Source: Pseudomonadota bacterium
GTDB lineage: Bacteria > Pseudomonadota > Alphaproteobacteria > Rhizobiales > Rhizobiaceae
NCBI GenBank assembly: GCA_023388675.1
Contig: JAEWFU010000334.1
Coordinates: 1-6,566 of the forward strand
DNA: 6,566 nucleotides
Direction of reading: 5' to 3'
Each line of letters starts with the position of its first letter. The stretch's first letter is position 1. Of the stretch, positions 1 through 5,252 are shown piece after piece. The notes under the pieces are model-generated. The model worked only from the letters and a program-made list of their open reading frames with translations. It was not told the origin of the DNA and ran no database searches. The position numbers and the translations under genes were made by a program.

Positions 1-1173
1 CTGTGCTGGTTCTGCGCCTGCCACACCAAGCAGACGCGGCGCTACGAACCGGTCGCCGCCTTCCTGCAAAGCCTCCGCGAGGAAATCCGCACGGTCGGCG
101 CGCTGGTCGGCAACGGCGCTCAGGTCGCCGCACTCCATTTCGGCGGCGGCTCGCCGACGCTGCTTGCGCCCGATGACCTTCGCTCGCTGATGGACACGCT
201 GCGCACCAGCTTCGCCTTTGCGGCCGATGCGTCGATCAGCGTCGAGATCGACCCCAACGACATGGACGAACCGAAGCTCGACGCGCTCGCTGCGATCGGC
301 CTGACCCGTGCCAGCCTCGGCATCCAGGATTTCGACGAGCGCGTGCAGAAGGCGATCAATCGCGAGCAGAGCTTCGAGGCGACGCGCGCGGTCGTCGACG
401 GGTTGCGCGACCGCGGGATCGGCTCGGTCAATCTCGACATGCTCTACGGCCTGCCGCACCAGACATGCGACAGCCTCGCCACGACAGCCGGCAAGGTCCT
501 GTCGCTGCATCCGGACCGCATCGCCCTCTTCGGCTATGCCCACGTACCCTGGTTCAAGAAGCACCAGACGATGATCGACGAGGCAGCGCTTCCGGACAGC
601 AGCGGGCGGCTCGCACAGTATGAGCTTGCAGCCGGCCTGATCGAATGGGCAGGCTATGTGCCTATCGGTCTCGATCACTTCGCATTGCCGGGCGACACCC
701 TCGCAGCGGCAGCCAGGATCGGGCGGCTGCGCCGCAATTTTCAGGGCTACACGGACGACGACTGCGAGACGCTGATCGGGCTCGGCCCGTCTTCCGTCAG
801 CCGGTTCCGCCAGGGCTACGCGCAGAACGTAACCGCCACCGGTGAATATGAAAGACGCGTGCGGAAGGCGTCGCTGGCCACGACACGCGGCATCGTCCTG
901 TCGGACGACGATCGCCTGCGCGCCTGGACGATCGAGCGCCTGATGTGCGACTTCGGCTTCAGTATCCCGGAGATGAACATGCGCTTCGGCAGTGCTGCCA
1001 AGCCGATCCTTGCCGAAGCAGCCGCCATGACGCGGGAGCCCGAGCCGCTTCTGCTGCGCGAGAAAGACCGCTTCATCGTTCCCCCCGCCAGTCGCCCATT
1101 GGTCCGGCTTGCCGCCGCGCGATTCGACCGTTATTTCGCCAGCGGCAAGGCAAGACATTCGGTGGCGGTCTGA
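1..1173 (+). CDS. hemN: Oxygen-independent coproporphyrinogen III oxidase HemN, 5'-truncated by the window edge
   Basis: This radical-SAM enzyme decarboxylates two propionates of coproporphyrinogen III to give protoporphyrinogen IX in cytoplasmic haem synthesis, without oxygen. Frame 1 is open from base 1 to the TGA at 1171-1173, giving 390 residues. The first visible residues, LCWFCACHTK, carry three of the four HemN cluster cysteines (C-x2-C-x-C at codons 2, 5 and 7); the first cysteine should lie just upstream. Further family landmarks are a glycine-rich SAM motif GGGSP (codons 48-52, often GGGTP), GIQDFDERVQKAINR (about 107-121), DMLYGLPHQT (about 146-155), YAHVPWFKKHQ and DHFALPGD, and the HemN-type stretch ending in NFQGYTDD. 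Full-length HemN is about 450-460 residues, so roughly 60-65 are missing. An ATG at 190 is internal, not the start. Its promoter, and any FNR/FixK site, lies outside the window. The hemN assignment, rather than hemW, rests on the CxxCxC pattern and the DHFALP region. Confidence 0.95.
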   Translation: MCWFCACHTKQTRRYEPVAAFLQSLREEIRTVGALVGNGAQVAALHFGGGSPTLLAPDDLRSLMDTLRTSFAFAADASISVEIDPNDMDEPKLDALAAIGLTRASLGIQDFDERVQKAINREQSFEATRAVVDGLRDRGIGSVNLDMLYGLPHQTCDSLATTAGKVLSLHPDRIALFGYAHVPWFKKHQTMIDEAALPDSSGRLAQYELAAGLIEWAGYVPIGLDHFALPGDTLAAAARIGRLRRNFQGYTDDDCETLIGLGPSSVSRFRQGYAQNVTATGEYERRVRKASLATTRGIVLSDDDRLRAWTIERLMCDFGFSIPEMNMRFGSAAKPILAEAAAMTREPEPLLLREKDRFIVPPASRPLVRLAAARFDRYFASGKARHSVAV

Positions 1174-1185
1174 CCTGCCTTCATC

Positions 1186-1214
1186 TTGACTCGGTGTGGC
1201 CCCTCCTGTATCGG
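1186..1214 (+). promoter_or_regulatory. Probable sigma-70-type promoter for rplU-rpmA
   Basis: TTGACT at 1186-1191 is followed after exactly 17 bases by TATCGG at 1209-1214. The -35 is near-perfect and the -10 is weaker, as is common for housekeeping promoters in alphaproteobacteria. It begins only 12 bases after the hemN stop codon. The start point would fall near 1220, leaving a leader of roughly 145 bases before rplU. This is inferred from pattern and position only. Confidence 0.55.
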
Positions 1215-1224
1215 GACCGCAAAT

Positions 1225-1249
1225 CCGGCGTGGAGTCTCTCCGCGCCGG
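1225..1249 (+). promoter_or_regulatory. Strong 11-bp hairpin at the predicted 5' end of the rplU leader
   Basis: CCGGCGTGGAG (1225-1235) pairs along its whole length with CTCCGCGCCGG (1239-1249) around a three-base TCT loop; the only non-Watson-Crick pair is one G-U wobble. It sits within about five bases of the start point predicted from the upstream promoter. It is followed by TCGTTCTTTG, which is only moderately T-rich. It could stabilise the 5' end of the mRNA, act as a weak terminator for transcripts reading out of hemN, or form part of a ribosomal-protein leader. The pairing is seen directly; the role is not known. Confidence 0.5.
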
Positions 1250-1364
1250 TCGTTCTTTGCGCGAAGATGGCGCTGTGGGACGCAATCCCGAAACCGACTG
1301 ACAAAAAGACGGCCGGACCGCATTGCGGTCGCTGGAGGCCGGACGAACAGCGAAAGGCAGAATA
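1250..1364 (+). promoter_or_regulatory. Remainder of the structured rplU 5' leader
   Basis: No convincing short gene is seen here. Smaller self-complementary elements are present: TCTT/AAGA (1254-1257 with 1264-1267), GGGA/TCCC around CGCAA (1277-1289), and a perfect GACCGC-ATT-GCGGTC hairpin (1316-1330) that is flanked by GGCC on both sides (1311-1314 and 1337-1340) and so could extend. The ribosome binding site before rplU is weak (AAAGG, 1353-1357), which would fit control through leader structure. No known Rfam class is recognised. Confidence 0.35.
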
Positions 1365-2006
1365 ATGTTCGCAGTCATCAAAACCGGCGGCAAGCAGTAC
1401 CGCGTCGCCGCCGACGATGTGTTGAAGATCGAGAAAGTGGCCGGCGAAGTCGGCGAGATCGTAACCATCGGCTCCGTGCTGGCCTTCGGCGAAGGCGAGA
1501 ACGTCACCATCGGCGCGCCCTTCGTGGACGGCGCTTCGGTCGCCGCCGAGGTTGTCGAGCAGGGCAAGGCTCCGACGGTCATCGCATTCAAGAAGCGCCG
1601 CCGCCAGAATTCGCGCCGCACGCGCGGCCATCGCCAGTTGCTCACCACGGTGCGCATCTCGGAAATCCTGACCGACGGCGCGAAGCCCTCGAAGAAGGCC
1701 GCCGCCAAGAAGGAAGCACCGAAGGCGGAAACCAAGAAGGACGAGGCTCCGAAGGCCGAAGCCGCCAAGACCGAGACGGCCGCTGCGCCGCTGTTCAAGG
1801 CGCCGAAGGGCAAGGGCGACGACCTGACCGAGATCAAGGGCATCGGCCCCGTGGCTGCAGGCCAGCTCAACGAGCAGGGCATCACCACCTTCAAGCAGGT
1901 GGCGGGTCTCTCCGACGAGGACATCGCCCGCATCGACGAGGCGATGCCTTTCAGCGCCGACCAGATCAAGGACTGGCGCGAACAGGCCAAGGAACTGGCG
2001 AAGTAA
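1365..2006 (+). CDS. rplU: 50S ribosomal protein L21 with C-terminal helix-hairpin-helix extension
   Basis: L21 binds 23S rRNA in the large ribosomal subunit. Residues 1-103 are a normal-length L21: start [14 protein letters not shown], and signature [16 protein letters not shown] at 77-92. After it comes a low-complexity linker rich in Ala, Lys, Pro and Glu (about 104-150), then a folded-looking tail (about 151-213) whose [15 protein letters not shown] is a classic helix-hairpin-helix; the tail ends in [10 protein letters not shown]. The protein is 213 residues, about twice the usual bacterial L21. The ATG at 1365 is chosen because the L21 family starts at MFAVI; a TTG 14 codons upstream lies in the leader hairpin and would add residues unlike the family. 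It is first in an rplU-rpmA operon, 81 bases before rpmA. Similar extended L21 proteins are known to me from Rhizobiales; the role of the tail is not established. Confidence 0.97.
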   Translation: MFAVIKTGGKQYRVAADDVLKIEKVAGEVGEIVTIGSVLAFGEGENVTIGAPFVDGASVAAEVVEQGKAPTVIAFKKRRRQNSRRTRGHRQLLTTVRISEILTDGAKPSKKAAAKKEAPKAETKKDEAPKAEAAKTETAAAPLFKAPKGKGDDLTEIKGIGPVAAGQLNEQGITTFKQVAGLSDEDIARIDEAMPFSADQIKDWREQAKELAK

Positions 2007-2028
2007 TTTCGCCTGGTGATTGAAATTT

Positions 2029-2042
2029 CCCGCGAAAGCGGG
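2029..2042 (+). other. GAAA-tetraloop hairpin between rplU and rpmA
   Basis: CCCGC-GAAA-GCGGG forms a perfect 5-bp stem capped by a GNRA-type tetraloop, 22 bases after the rplU stop. No T-run follows, so it is not an intrinsic terminator. It may be an mRNA-stability or processing element that adjusts the L21:L27 ratio. The role is inference. The rest of this 81-base gap holds only the rpmA ribosome binding site, AAAGGAG at 2074-2080, seven bases before the ATG. Confidence 0.4.
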
Positions 2043-2087
2043 CATTGAGAGATTGAGGCGCTCATCAGGGCGCAAAGGAGCACTACG

Positions 2088-2357
2088 ATGGCACACAAGA
2101 AAGCTGGCGGTTCTTCGCGCAACGGTCGCGATTCCGAGTCCAAGCGCCTTGGCGTCAAGAAGTTCGGCGGCGAGAAGGTCGTTGCCGGCAACATCATCAT
2201 CCGTCAACGCGGCACCAAGTGGCACCCGGGCGTGAACGTCGGCATGGGCAAGGACCATACCCTTTTCGCACTCGAGCAAGGCGCCGTGTCGTTTGCACGC
2301 AAAGCCAATGGCCGAACCTACGTATCGGTGAACCCGATTCAGGAAGCAGCGGAGTAA
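2088..2357 (+). CDS. rpmA: 50S ribosomal protein L27
   Basis: L27 is a large-subunit protein whose flexible N-terminus reaches the peptidyl-transferase centre and helps place tRNA. The 89-residue product is of normal length and begins [16 protein letters not shown], the typical proteobacterial form with no cleaved leader of the Firmicute type. The core [20 protein letters not shown] (about 42-61) is highly characteristic of the family. An excellent Shine-Dalgarno sequence (AAAGGAG) sits seven bases upstream, fixing the ATG start. It is the second gene of the rplU-rpmA operon and is followed by a strong intrinsic terminator. Nothing is missing or unusual in the protein. Confidence 0.98.
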   Translation: MAHKKAGGSSRNGRDSESKRLGVKKFGGEKVVAGNIIIRQRGTKWHPGVNVGMGKDHTLFALEQGAVSFARKANGRTYVSVNPIQEAAE

Positions 2358-2373
2358 GCCGGATCCGCACCAA

Positions 2374-2417
2374 GACACCGGCGCCCCATCTCGGGACCGG
2401 TGTCCGGACAGTCCGGA
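2374..2417 (+). promoter_or_regulatory. Two overlapping hairpins just upstream of the rpmA terminator
   Basis: Hairpin A pairs GACACCGG (2374-2381) perfectly with CCGGTGTC (2397-2404) around a 15-base loop. Hairpin B is TCCGGA-CAG-TCCGGA (2403-2417); it shares two bases with A, so the two would compete at that edge. The loop of A contains CCCATCTC (2385-2392), which is exactly complementary to GAGATGGG (2430-2437) in the rising arm of the terminator downstream. That allows an alternative fold or pseudoknot in which the terminator is disrupted. The pairings are read directly; a regulatory function is hypothetical. Confidence 0.35.
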
Positions 2418-2426
2418 AAAGGAACA

Positions 2427-2455
2427 GGGGAGATGGGTCGCCATCTCCCCTTTTT
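2427..2455 (+). terminator. Intrinsic terminator of the rplU-rpmA operon
   Basis: GGGGAGATGG (2427-2436) pairs perfectly over 10 bp with CCATCTCCCC (2441-2450) around a GTCG loop, followed at once by TTTTTCATTTCAT. Stem, loop and T-run all match a textbook Rho-independent terminator. It ends about 23 bases before the start of the acetyltransferase gene, which leaves little room for a separate promoter for that gene. Confidence 0.93.
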
Positions 2456-2478
2456 CATTTCATCTGGAGGACTGACCC

Positions 2479-3069
2479 ATGGTTGCCGAGAAGGAAGACG
2501 TCGAGGACGAGAGTCTGCACATAGACTGCCCGGTCCTTGTGACGGAGCGCCTCGTGCTGCGCCCGCCGCACAAGGACGACGTGCCGGAGCTGGTCGAACT
2601 CGCCAACAACCGCAAGCTGGCCGAGATGCTGGGGCGCATGCCCCACCCCTACACCCAGCATCACGCCCATACCTTCCTGGAAGGCACTCGCAACGGGGCG
2701 ATTGCCGGCTGCACCTATGCCATCACTCTCGCCGACAATGGTGCGTTCCTGGGGTGCGCCGGCCTGCACCCGCGCAGCCAGGGGCTCGAGCTCGGCTACT
2801 GGATCGGCGAACCCTACTGGGGCCGTGGTTACGCGACCGAGGCCGCCCACGCGCTGGTCGACCTCGCCTTCCGGGCCACCCTGATCGACCGCCTGCACGT
2901 CTCCTGCCGCGTCATCAACTCCGCGTCGCGGCGGGTGATCCACAAATGCGGTTTCCAGTATTCCGGGCAGGGCATGCTGGAATCCGTATATGCCGGGCGC
3001 GTGCCCACAGAGCGCTACGCGCTCGACCGCGCCACCTGGGTCAGCCTCCGGAGCTGGGGGCAGGTTTGA
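2479..3069 (+). CDS. GNAT-family N-acetyltransferase, RimJ/RimL type
   Basis: Cytoplasmic GNAT enzymes of this subgroup move an acetyl group from acetyl-CoA to an amine, often a protein N-terminus; the substrate here is unknown. The 196-residue protein opens with an acidic tail (residues 1-14), then the TERLVLRPPHKDDVPEL start of the RimJ/RimL fold (about 22-38). The acetyl-CoA-binding motif A is at about 104-131, LGYWIGEPYWGRGYATEA, with the pyrophosphate loop WGRGYA. NSASRRVIHKCGF (147-159) is the usual following helix. A GGAGG (2466-2470) lies eight bases before the ATG and decides the start. An acetyltransferase after rpmA is common in Rhizobiales, which hints at a ribosome-linked or housekeeping role, but that is inference. 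Because the rpmA terminator ends just upstream, expression probably depends on read-through or on a promoter hidden in that structured region. Confidence 0.9.
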   Translation: MVAEKEDVEDESLHIDCPVLVTERLVLRPPHKDDVPELVELANNRKLAEMLGRMPHPYTQHHAHTFLEGTRNGAIAGCTYAITLADNGAFLGCAGLHPRSQGLELGYWIGEPYWGRGYATEAAHALVDLAFRATLIDRLHVSCRVINSASRRVIHKCGFQYSGQGMLESVYAGRVPTERYALDRATWVSLRSWGQV

Positions 3070-3075
3070 GGAAAG

Positions 3076-3101
3076 GTCCCGGCCGCTCACGCGGTCGGGA
3101 C
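3076..3101 (+). terminator. Possible terminator hairpin after the acetyltransferase gene
   Basis: GTCCCGGCCGC (3076-3086) pairs with GCGGTCGGGAC (3091-3101) over 11 bp, with one G-U wobble, around a TCAC loop, starting six bases after the stop codon. The sequence that follows (ATACTTCCG) has no real T-run, so it may be a weak or Rho-assisted terminator, or a 3'-end stabilising hairpin. Its place between two unlike gene groups fits a transcript boundary. Confidence 0.5.
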
Positions 3102-3214
3102 ATACTTCCGCAACCGGTGTGCCAAACATTCCGCCGGGCGTGGAATTTCTTTTCTTCTGGCTGTAGACCTATGCCTGCTATCCCGCTGAAATTCGAACAA
3201 GGGAACAGGCCATC
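3102..3214 (+). promoter_or_regulatory. Noncoding region upstream of the OsmC-TRAP gene group; candidate operator
   Basis: No gene is seen. ATTCC (3128-3132) and GGAAT (3142-3146) form a short inverted repeat around nine GC-rich bases, followed by a pyrimidine tract TTTCTTTTCTTCT. This is the least GC-rich part of the window and the natural place for the promoter of the downstream genes. I cannot identify a convincing -35/-10 pair, so a non-housekeeping sigma factor or a regulated promoter is possible. AAGGGA near 3199-3204 serves as ribosome binding site for the next gene. Confidence 0.25.
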
Positions 3215-3622
3215 GTGGCAGTCAAATCCGCAAAAGTCCGCGCGCACAGCGCCACTGCTGCATTGTGCACCGTCACCAACGACCGCGACAAGGTGATCGA
3301 GGCCGTCTTCTCGCCGAAGGCGGACGGCTTCACGCCGCTTGAAATCCAGGCGGCAGCGCTTGCTGCCTGCATCGCCGCCAGCGTCCGCATCGCCGCCCGC
3401 GCCATGGAACTCGGGCCACTCGGCGAGATCGAGGTCGAGGTCGAGGCGATCAAGGCCGAAGACGAGCCGAGCCGGCTCGGCCGCTTCGAGGTATCCGTCG
3501 CCTTCGCCGACCCTCTCGACGCCGCCGTTCAGGATCGGTTGATCGAGGCCGCCGAAGATATCTGCACCATCAGCAACACGCTTCGCGCCGGCGACACCGT
3601 CGTAGCCGGCCGCCGGGCATAG
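3215..3622 (+). CDS. OsmC/Ohr-family small thiol protein
   Basis: OsmC/Ohr proteins are small cytoplasmic thiol proteins; characterised members reduce organic hydroperoxides or peroxides using two cysteines. The 135-residue product has the usual family length. The first cysteine is Cys52 in TPLEIQAAALAACIAAS, matching the family's central helix with conserved Ala-Ala-Cys. The second is Cys117 in AEDICTISNTL, matching the ...C-x-(V/I)-S-x-T-L motif. Both reactive positions are therefore present; Cys18 is extra. The start is GTG at 3215, supported by AAGGGA about 10 bases upstream and by the lack of another start in a suitable place. It lies 28 bases before the TRAP binding-protein gene and is probably co-transcribed with it. 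It falls in the general OsmC family rather than clearly in Ohr; peroxidase activity, or a role linked to the transported solute, is not shown. Confidence 0.85.
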   Translation: MAVKSAKVRAHSATAALCTVTNDRDKVIEAVFSPKADGFTPLEIQAAALAACIAASVRIAARAMELGPLGEIEVEVEAIKAEDEPSRLGRFEVSVAFADPLDAAVQDRLIEAAEDICTISNTLRAGDTVVAGRRA

Positions 3623-3650
3623 GCAGCACGCCATTACAGGAGAGTTCCCC

Positions 3651-4787
3651 ATGCGTCGTCTCGTATTGTCCCTCGCGCTGGCGTTGTCGGTCGCGCCCGC
3701 TCACGCCTTCACCGTCGCCGACTGGCTGGCGCATGAGGTGCCGGCCGCCGAGCCGGAAATTGCCTATGACGGCGATGCCGTGACTATGAAATTCTCCTCG
3801 CCGAACCCGGCCGCATCGCTGGTGCCGGAAGTCTGGACCAAGGGCTTCAAGTGGCTGAACGAGGCGACCAACGGCAAGCTGACGATCGAGGAATATCACG
3901 GCGGCACCCTGCATGCCGCGGCCGACGGCTGGCGCGCCGTGCGCAACAGGGTCAGCGACTATGCGGCCTGCTACACCTCCTATGAGGGCAGCGGGTTCCC
4001 GTTGCACAAGGCGATCGAGATGCCCTTTGTGACCCCGTCGAACCCGGTGGCGGCCACTCGCATCATCCAGGAACTGGCGCCGAAATATTTCGTACCGGAA
4101 TGGGAAGGCCGCGGCGTCCTCTACGGTTACACCGTGATTGCCGGCGTCTCCGACGTCATGAGCAACAAGCCGATCCGCACGCCGGAAGACATGAAGGGCC
4201 TGCGCGTCATCGCCCAGGGCTTCCCGCCGGAAGCCGCCGAGGCGCTCGGCATCACCACGCTCAACATTCCCTTCCCGGAAATCTACACGGCCTTCCAGCA
4301 GGGCATCGCCGACGCCGTGATCTGGGTCGATCCGGGGTTCGTGCCGTTCAAGATCTACGAACTCGCCAAATACCACACCAGTCTCGGTCTCACCGCCCAG
4401 CACATCGACACCTGTATCAACCGTGATGCCTATGCAGGCCTGCCCGATGCGCTGAAGCCGGTCTTCGGCCAGTTCCAGCAGAACATCGCCCATGCGGTGA
4501 GCCAGCGCCTCGGCGTCGAGTTCCGCGAACAGGCGCTCAAGACCTACGCCGACAACGGCGTCGAACTGATCACGCTTTCCGACGAGGAAAAGCAGACCTG
4601 GCAGGAGGCTCTGCAGCCGGTTCTCGACGCCTGGATCGAGGCTCGCGAGGCAGAAGGTCTGCCGGCCCGTGAGCTGGTCGAGGACATCCGCCGACTTGAC
4701 GCGGAATATGGTGATGCGAGCGCGGAGGAAATCTTCGAGATGACCGTCAACACGCCCGTCGAAGGGCTGCTGCCCGCGGCGCAGTAG
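3651..4787 (+). CDS. TRAP transporter solute-binding protein, DctP type, without the usual ligand arginine
   Basis: This is the periplasmic ligand-binding subunit of a TRAP transporter, which hands solute to the membrane subunits encoded next. The 378-residue protein starts with a Sec signal peptide: MRR, a hydrophobic stretch to about residue 15, and a likely cut after AHA at 17-19. The DctP fold is indicated by WTKGFKWLNEATNGKLTIEEYHGGTL (from about 62), RTPEDMKGLRVIAQG (176-190) and IPFPEIYTAFQQGIAD (206-221). In most DctP proteins the motif is GLK-x-R, where the Arg salt-bridges the ligand carboxylate; here the aligned residue is Ile187 and the only nearby Arg is two places earlier (Arg185). 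The later GVVDG-x-EN motif reads GIADAVIW. Two cysteines (107 and 255) could form a disulfide. AGGAGAG (3638-3644) precedes the ATG. The substrate cannot be named. The gene symbol is left blank because dctP would imply C4-dicarboxylates. Confidence 0.92.
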   Translation: MRRLVLSLALALSVAPAHAFTVADWLAHEVPAAEPEIAYDGDAVTMKFSSPNPAASLVPEVWTKGFKWLNEATNGKLTIEEYHGGTLHAAADGWRAVRNRVSDYAACYTSYEGSGFPLHKAIEMPFVTPSNPVAATRIIQELAPKYFVPEWEGRGVLYGYTVIAGVSDVMSNKPIRTPEDMKGLRVIAQGFPPEAAEALGITTLNIPFPEIYTAFQQGIADAVIWVDPGFVPFKIYELAKYHTSLGLTAQHIDTCINRDAYAGLPDALKPVFGQFQQNIAHAVSQRLGVEFREQALKTYADNGVELITLSDEEKQTWQEALQPVLDAWIEAREAEGLPARELVEDIRRLDAEYGDASAEEIFEMTVNTPVEGLLPAAQ

Positions 4788-5252
4788 ATGCAGCGTATCG
4801 TCGACTTCCTGGAAGGCTGGGTCGCCTATCTGCTTCTGCCCGGGCTGGCCTTGCTGGTGGGAGCCGACGTGGTGCTGCGCTACGTGCTGAACCTGCCGTT
4901 GCGGTGGGGCAACGACGTCAAGGAACTGTTGCTGCTGCTTGTCGTCGTCGGCGCCCTGCCGGGCGTCAGCCTCGCCGACCAGCACATCCGCGTCGGCCTG
5001 CTCGACCGGCTGTTTCGCAATCGGGCCGGCCGGCTCTGGGTTGCGCTGCGCCACCTTCTGACGGGGATGGTCGCCGTTGCCATTGCCTATGCGGTGCTGC
5101 TGATGGCGCTCGACATGTATCGCTATGGCGACCGTGCCGAGATGATCGCCATCAGCTTCTGGCCGTTCGCCGCCTTCGTCACGCTGGCAGCCGCCCTGTC
5201 GGCGCTGGCCGAGTTCGTCCGCGCGGTCCGCGCACTGAAAGAGAACCGCTGA
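4788..5252 (+). CDS. TRAP transporter small membrane subunit, DctQ type
   Basis: The small integral membrane subunit of a TRAP transporter scaffolds the large permease and helps dock the binding protein. The 154-residue product has the usual length and four predicted membrane segments (about 10-31, 45-62, 89-109 and 121-142). ADVVLRYVLN after segment 1 and the Q-HIRVGLLDRLF loop after segment 2 are typical of DctQ. The ATG directly follows the TAG of the binding-protein gene (TAGATG), and no good Shine-Dalgarno sequence is seen, so translation is probably coupled to the upstream gene. It overlaps the next gene by one base. Together with its neighbours it makes a complete, unfused PQM set. Confidence 0.93.
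   Translation: MQRIVDFLEGWVAYLLLPGLALLVGADVVLRYVLNLPLRWGNDVKELLLLLVVVGALPGVSLADQHIRVGLLDRLFRNRAGRLWVALRHLLTGMVAVAIAYAVLLMALDMYRYGDRAEMIAISFWPFAAFVTLAAALSALAEFVRAVRALKENR

Noticed and set aside
1323..1364. TTG start for rplU 14 codons upstream
   Set aside because: It sits in a leader hairpin and would add residues not found in L21, whose family start [12 protein letters not shown] coincides with the ATG at 1365.
1196..2023. Second + strand frame of 275 codons overlapping rplU
   Set aside because: It is very rich in Arg and Gly, matches no family, and overlaps most of L21 in another frame.
1131..2444. Long open frame on the - strand (437 codons) opposite rplU-rpmA
   Set aside because: It runs through two certain ribosomal-protein genes and their terminator, and its translation shows no recognisable domain. 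Long antisense frames are expected in GC-rich DNA.
3570..3652. Possible DctP-type substrate call (malate, succinate or fumarate uptake)
   Set aside because: Family membership alone does not give the substrate, and the usual carboxylate-binding arginine is absent, so no C4-dicarboxylate function is claimed.
3570..5054. Long open frame on the - strand (494 codons) opposite the TRAP genes
   Set aside because: It lies wholly against well-supported genes and has a low-complexity composition (Asp, Gly, Arg, Gln, Val) typical of GC-rich shadows.
4904..5251. N-terminal extension of the DctM-type permease by 116 codons
   Set aside because: The extension reads through the DctQ-type gene in another frame, is Arg/Pro-rich, and lacks family similarity. 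The ATG at 5252 gives normal DctM length and a classic TGATG overlap.
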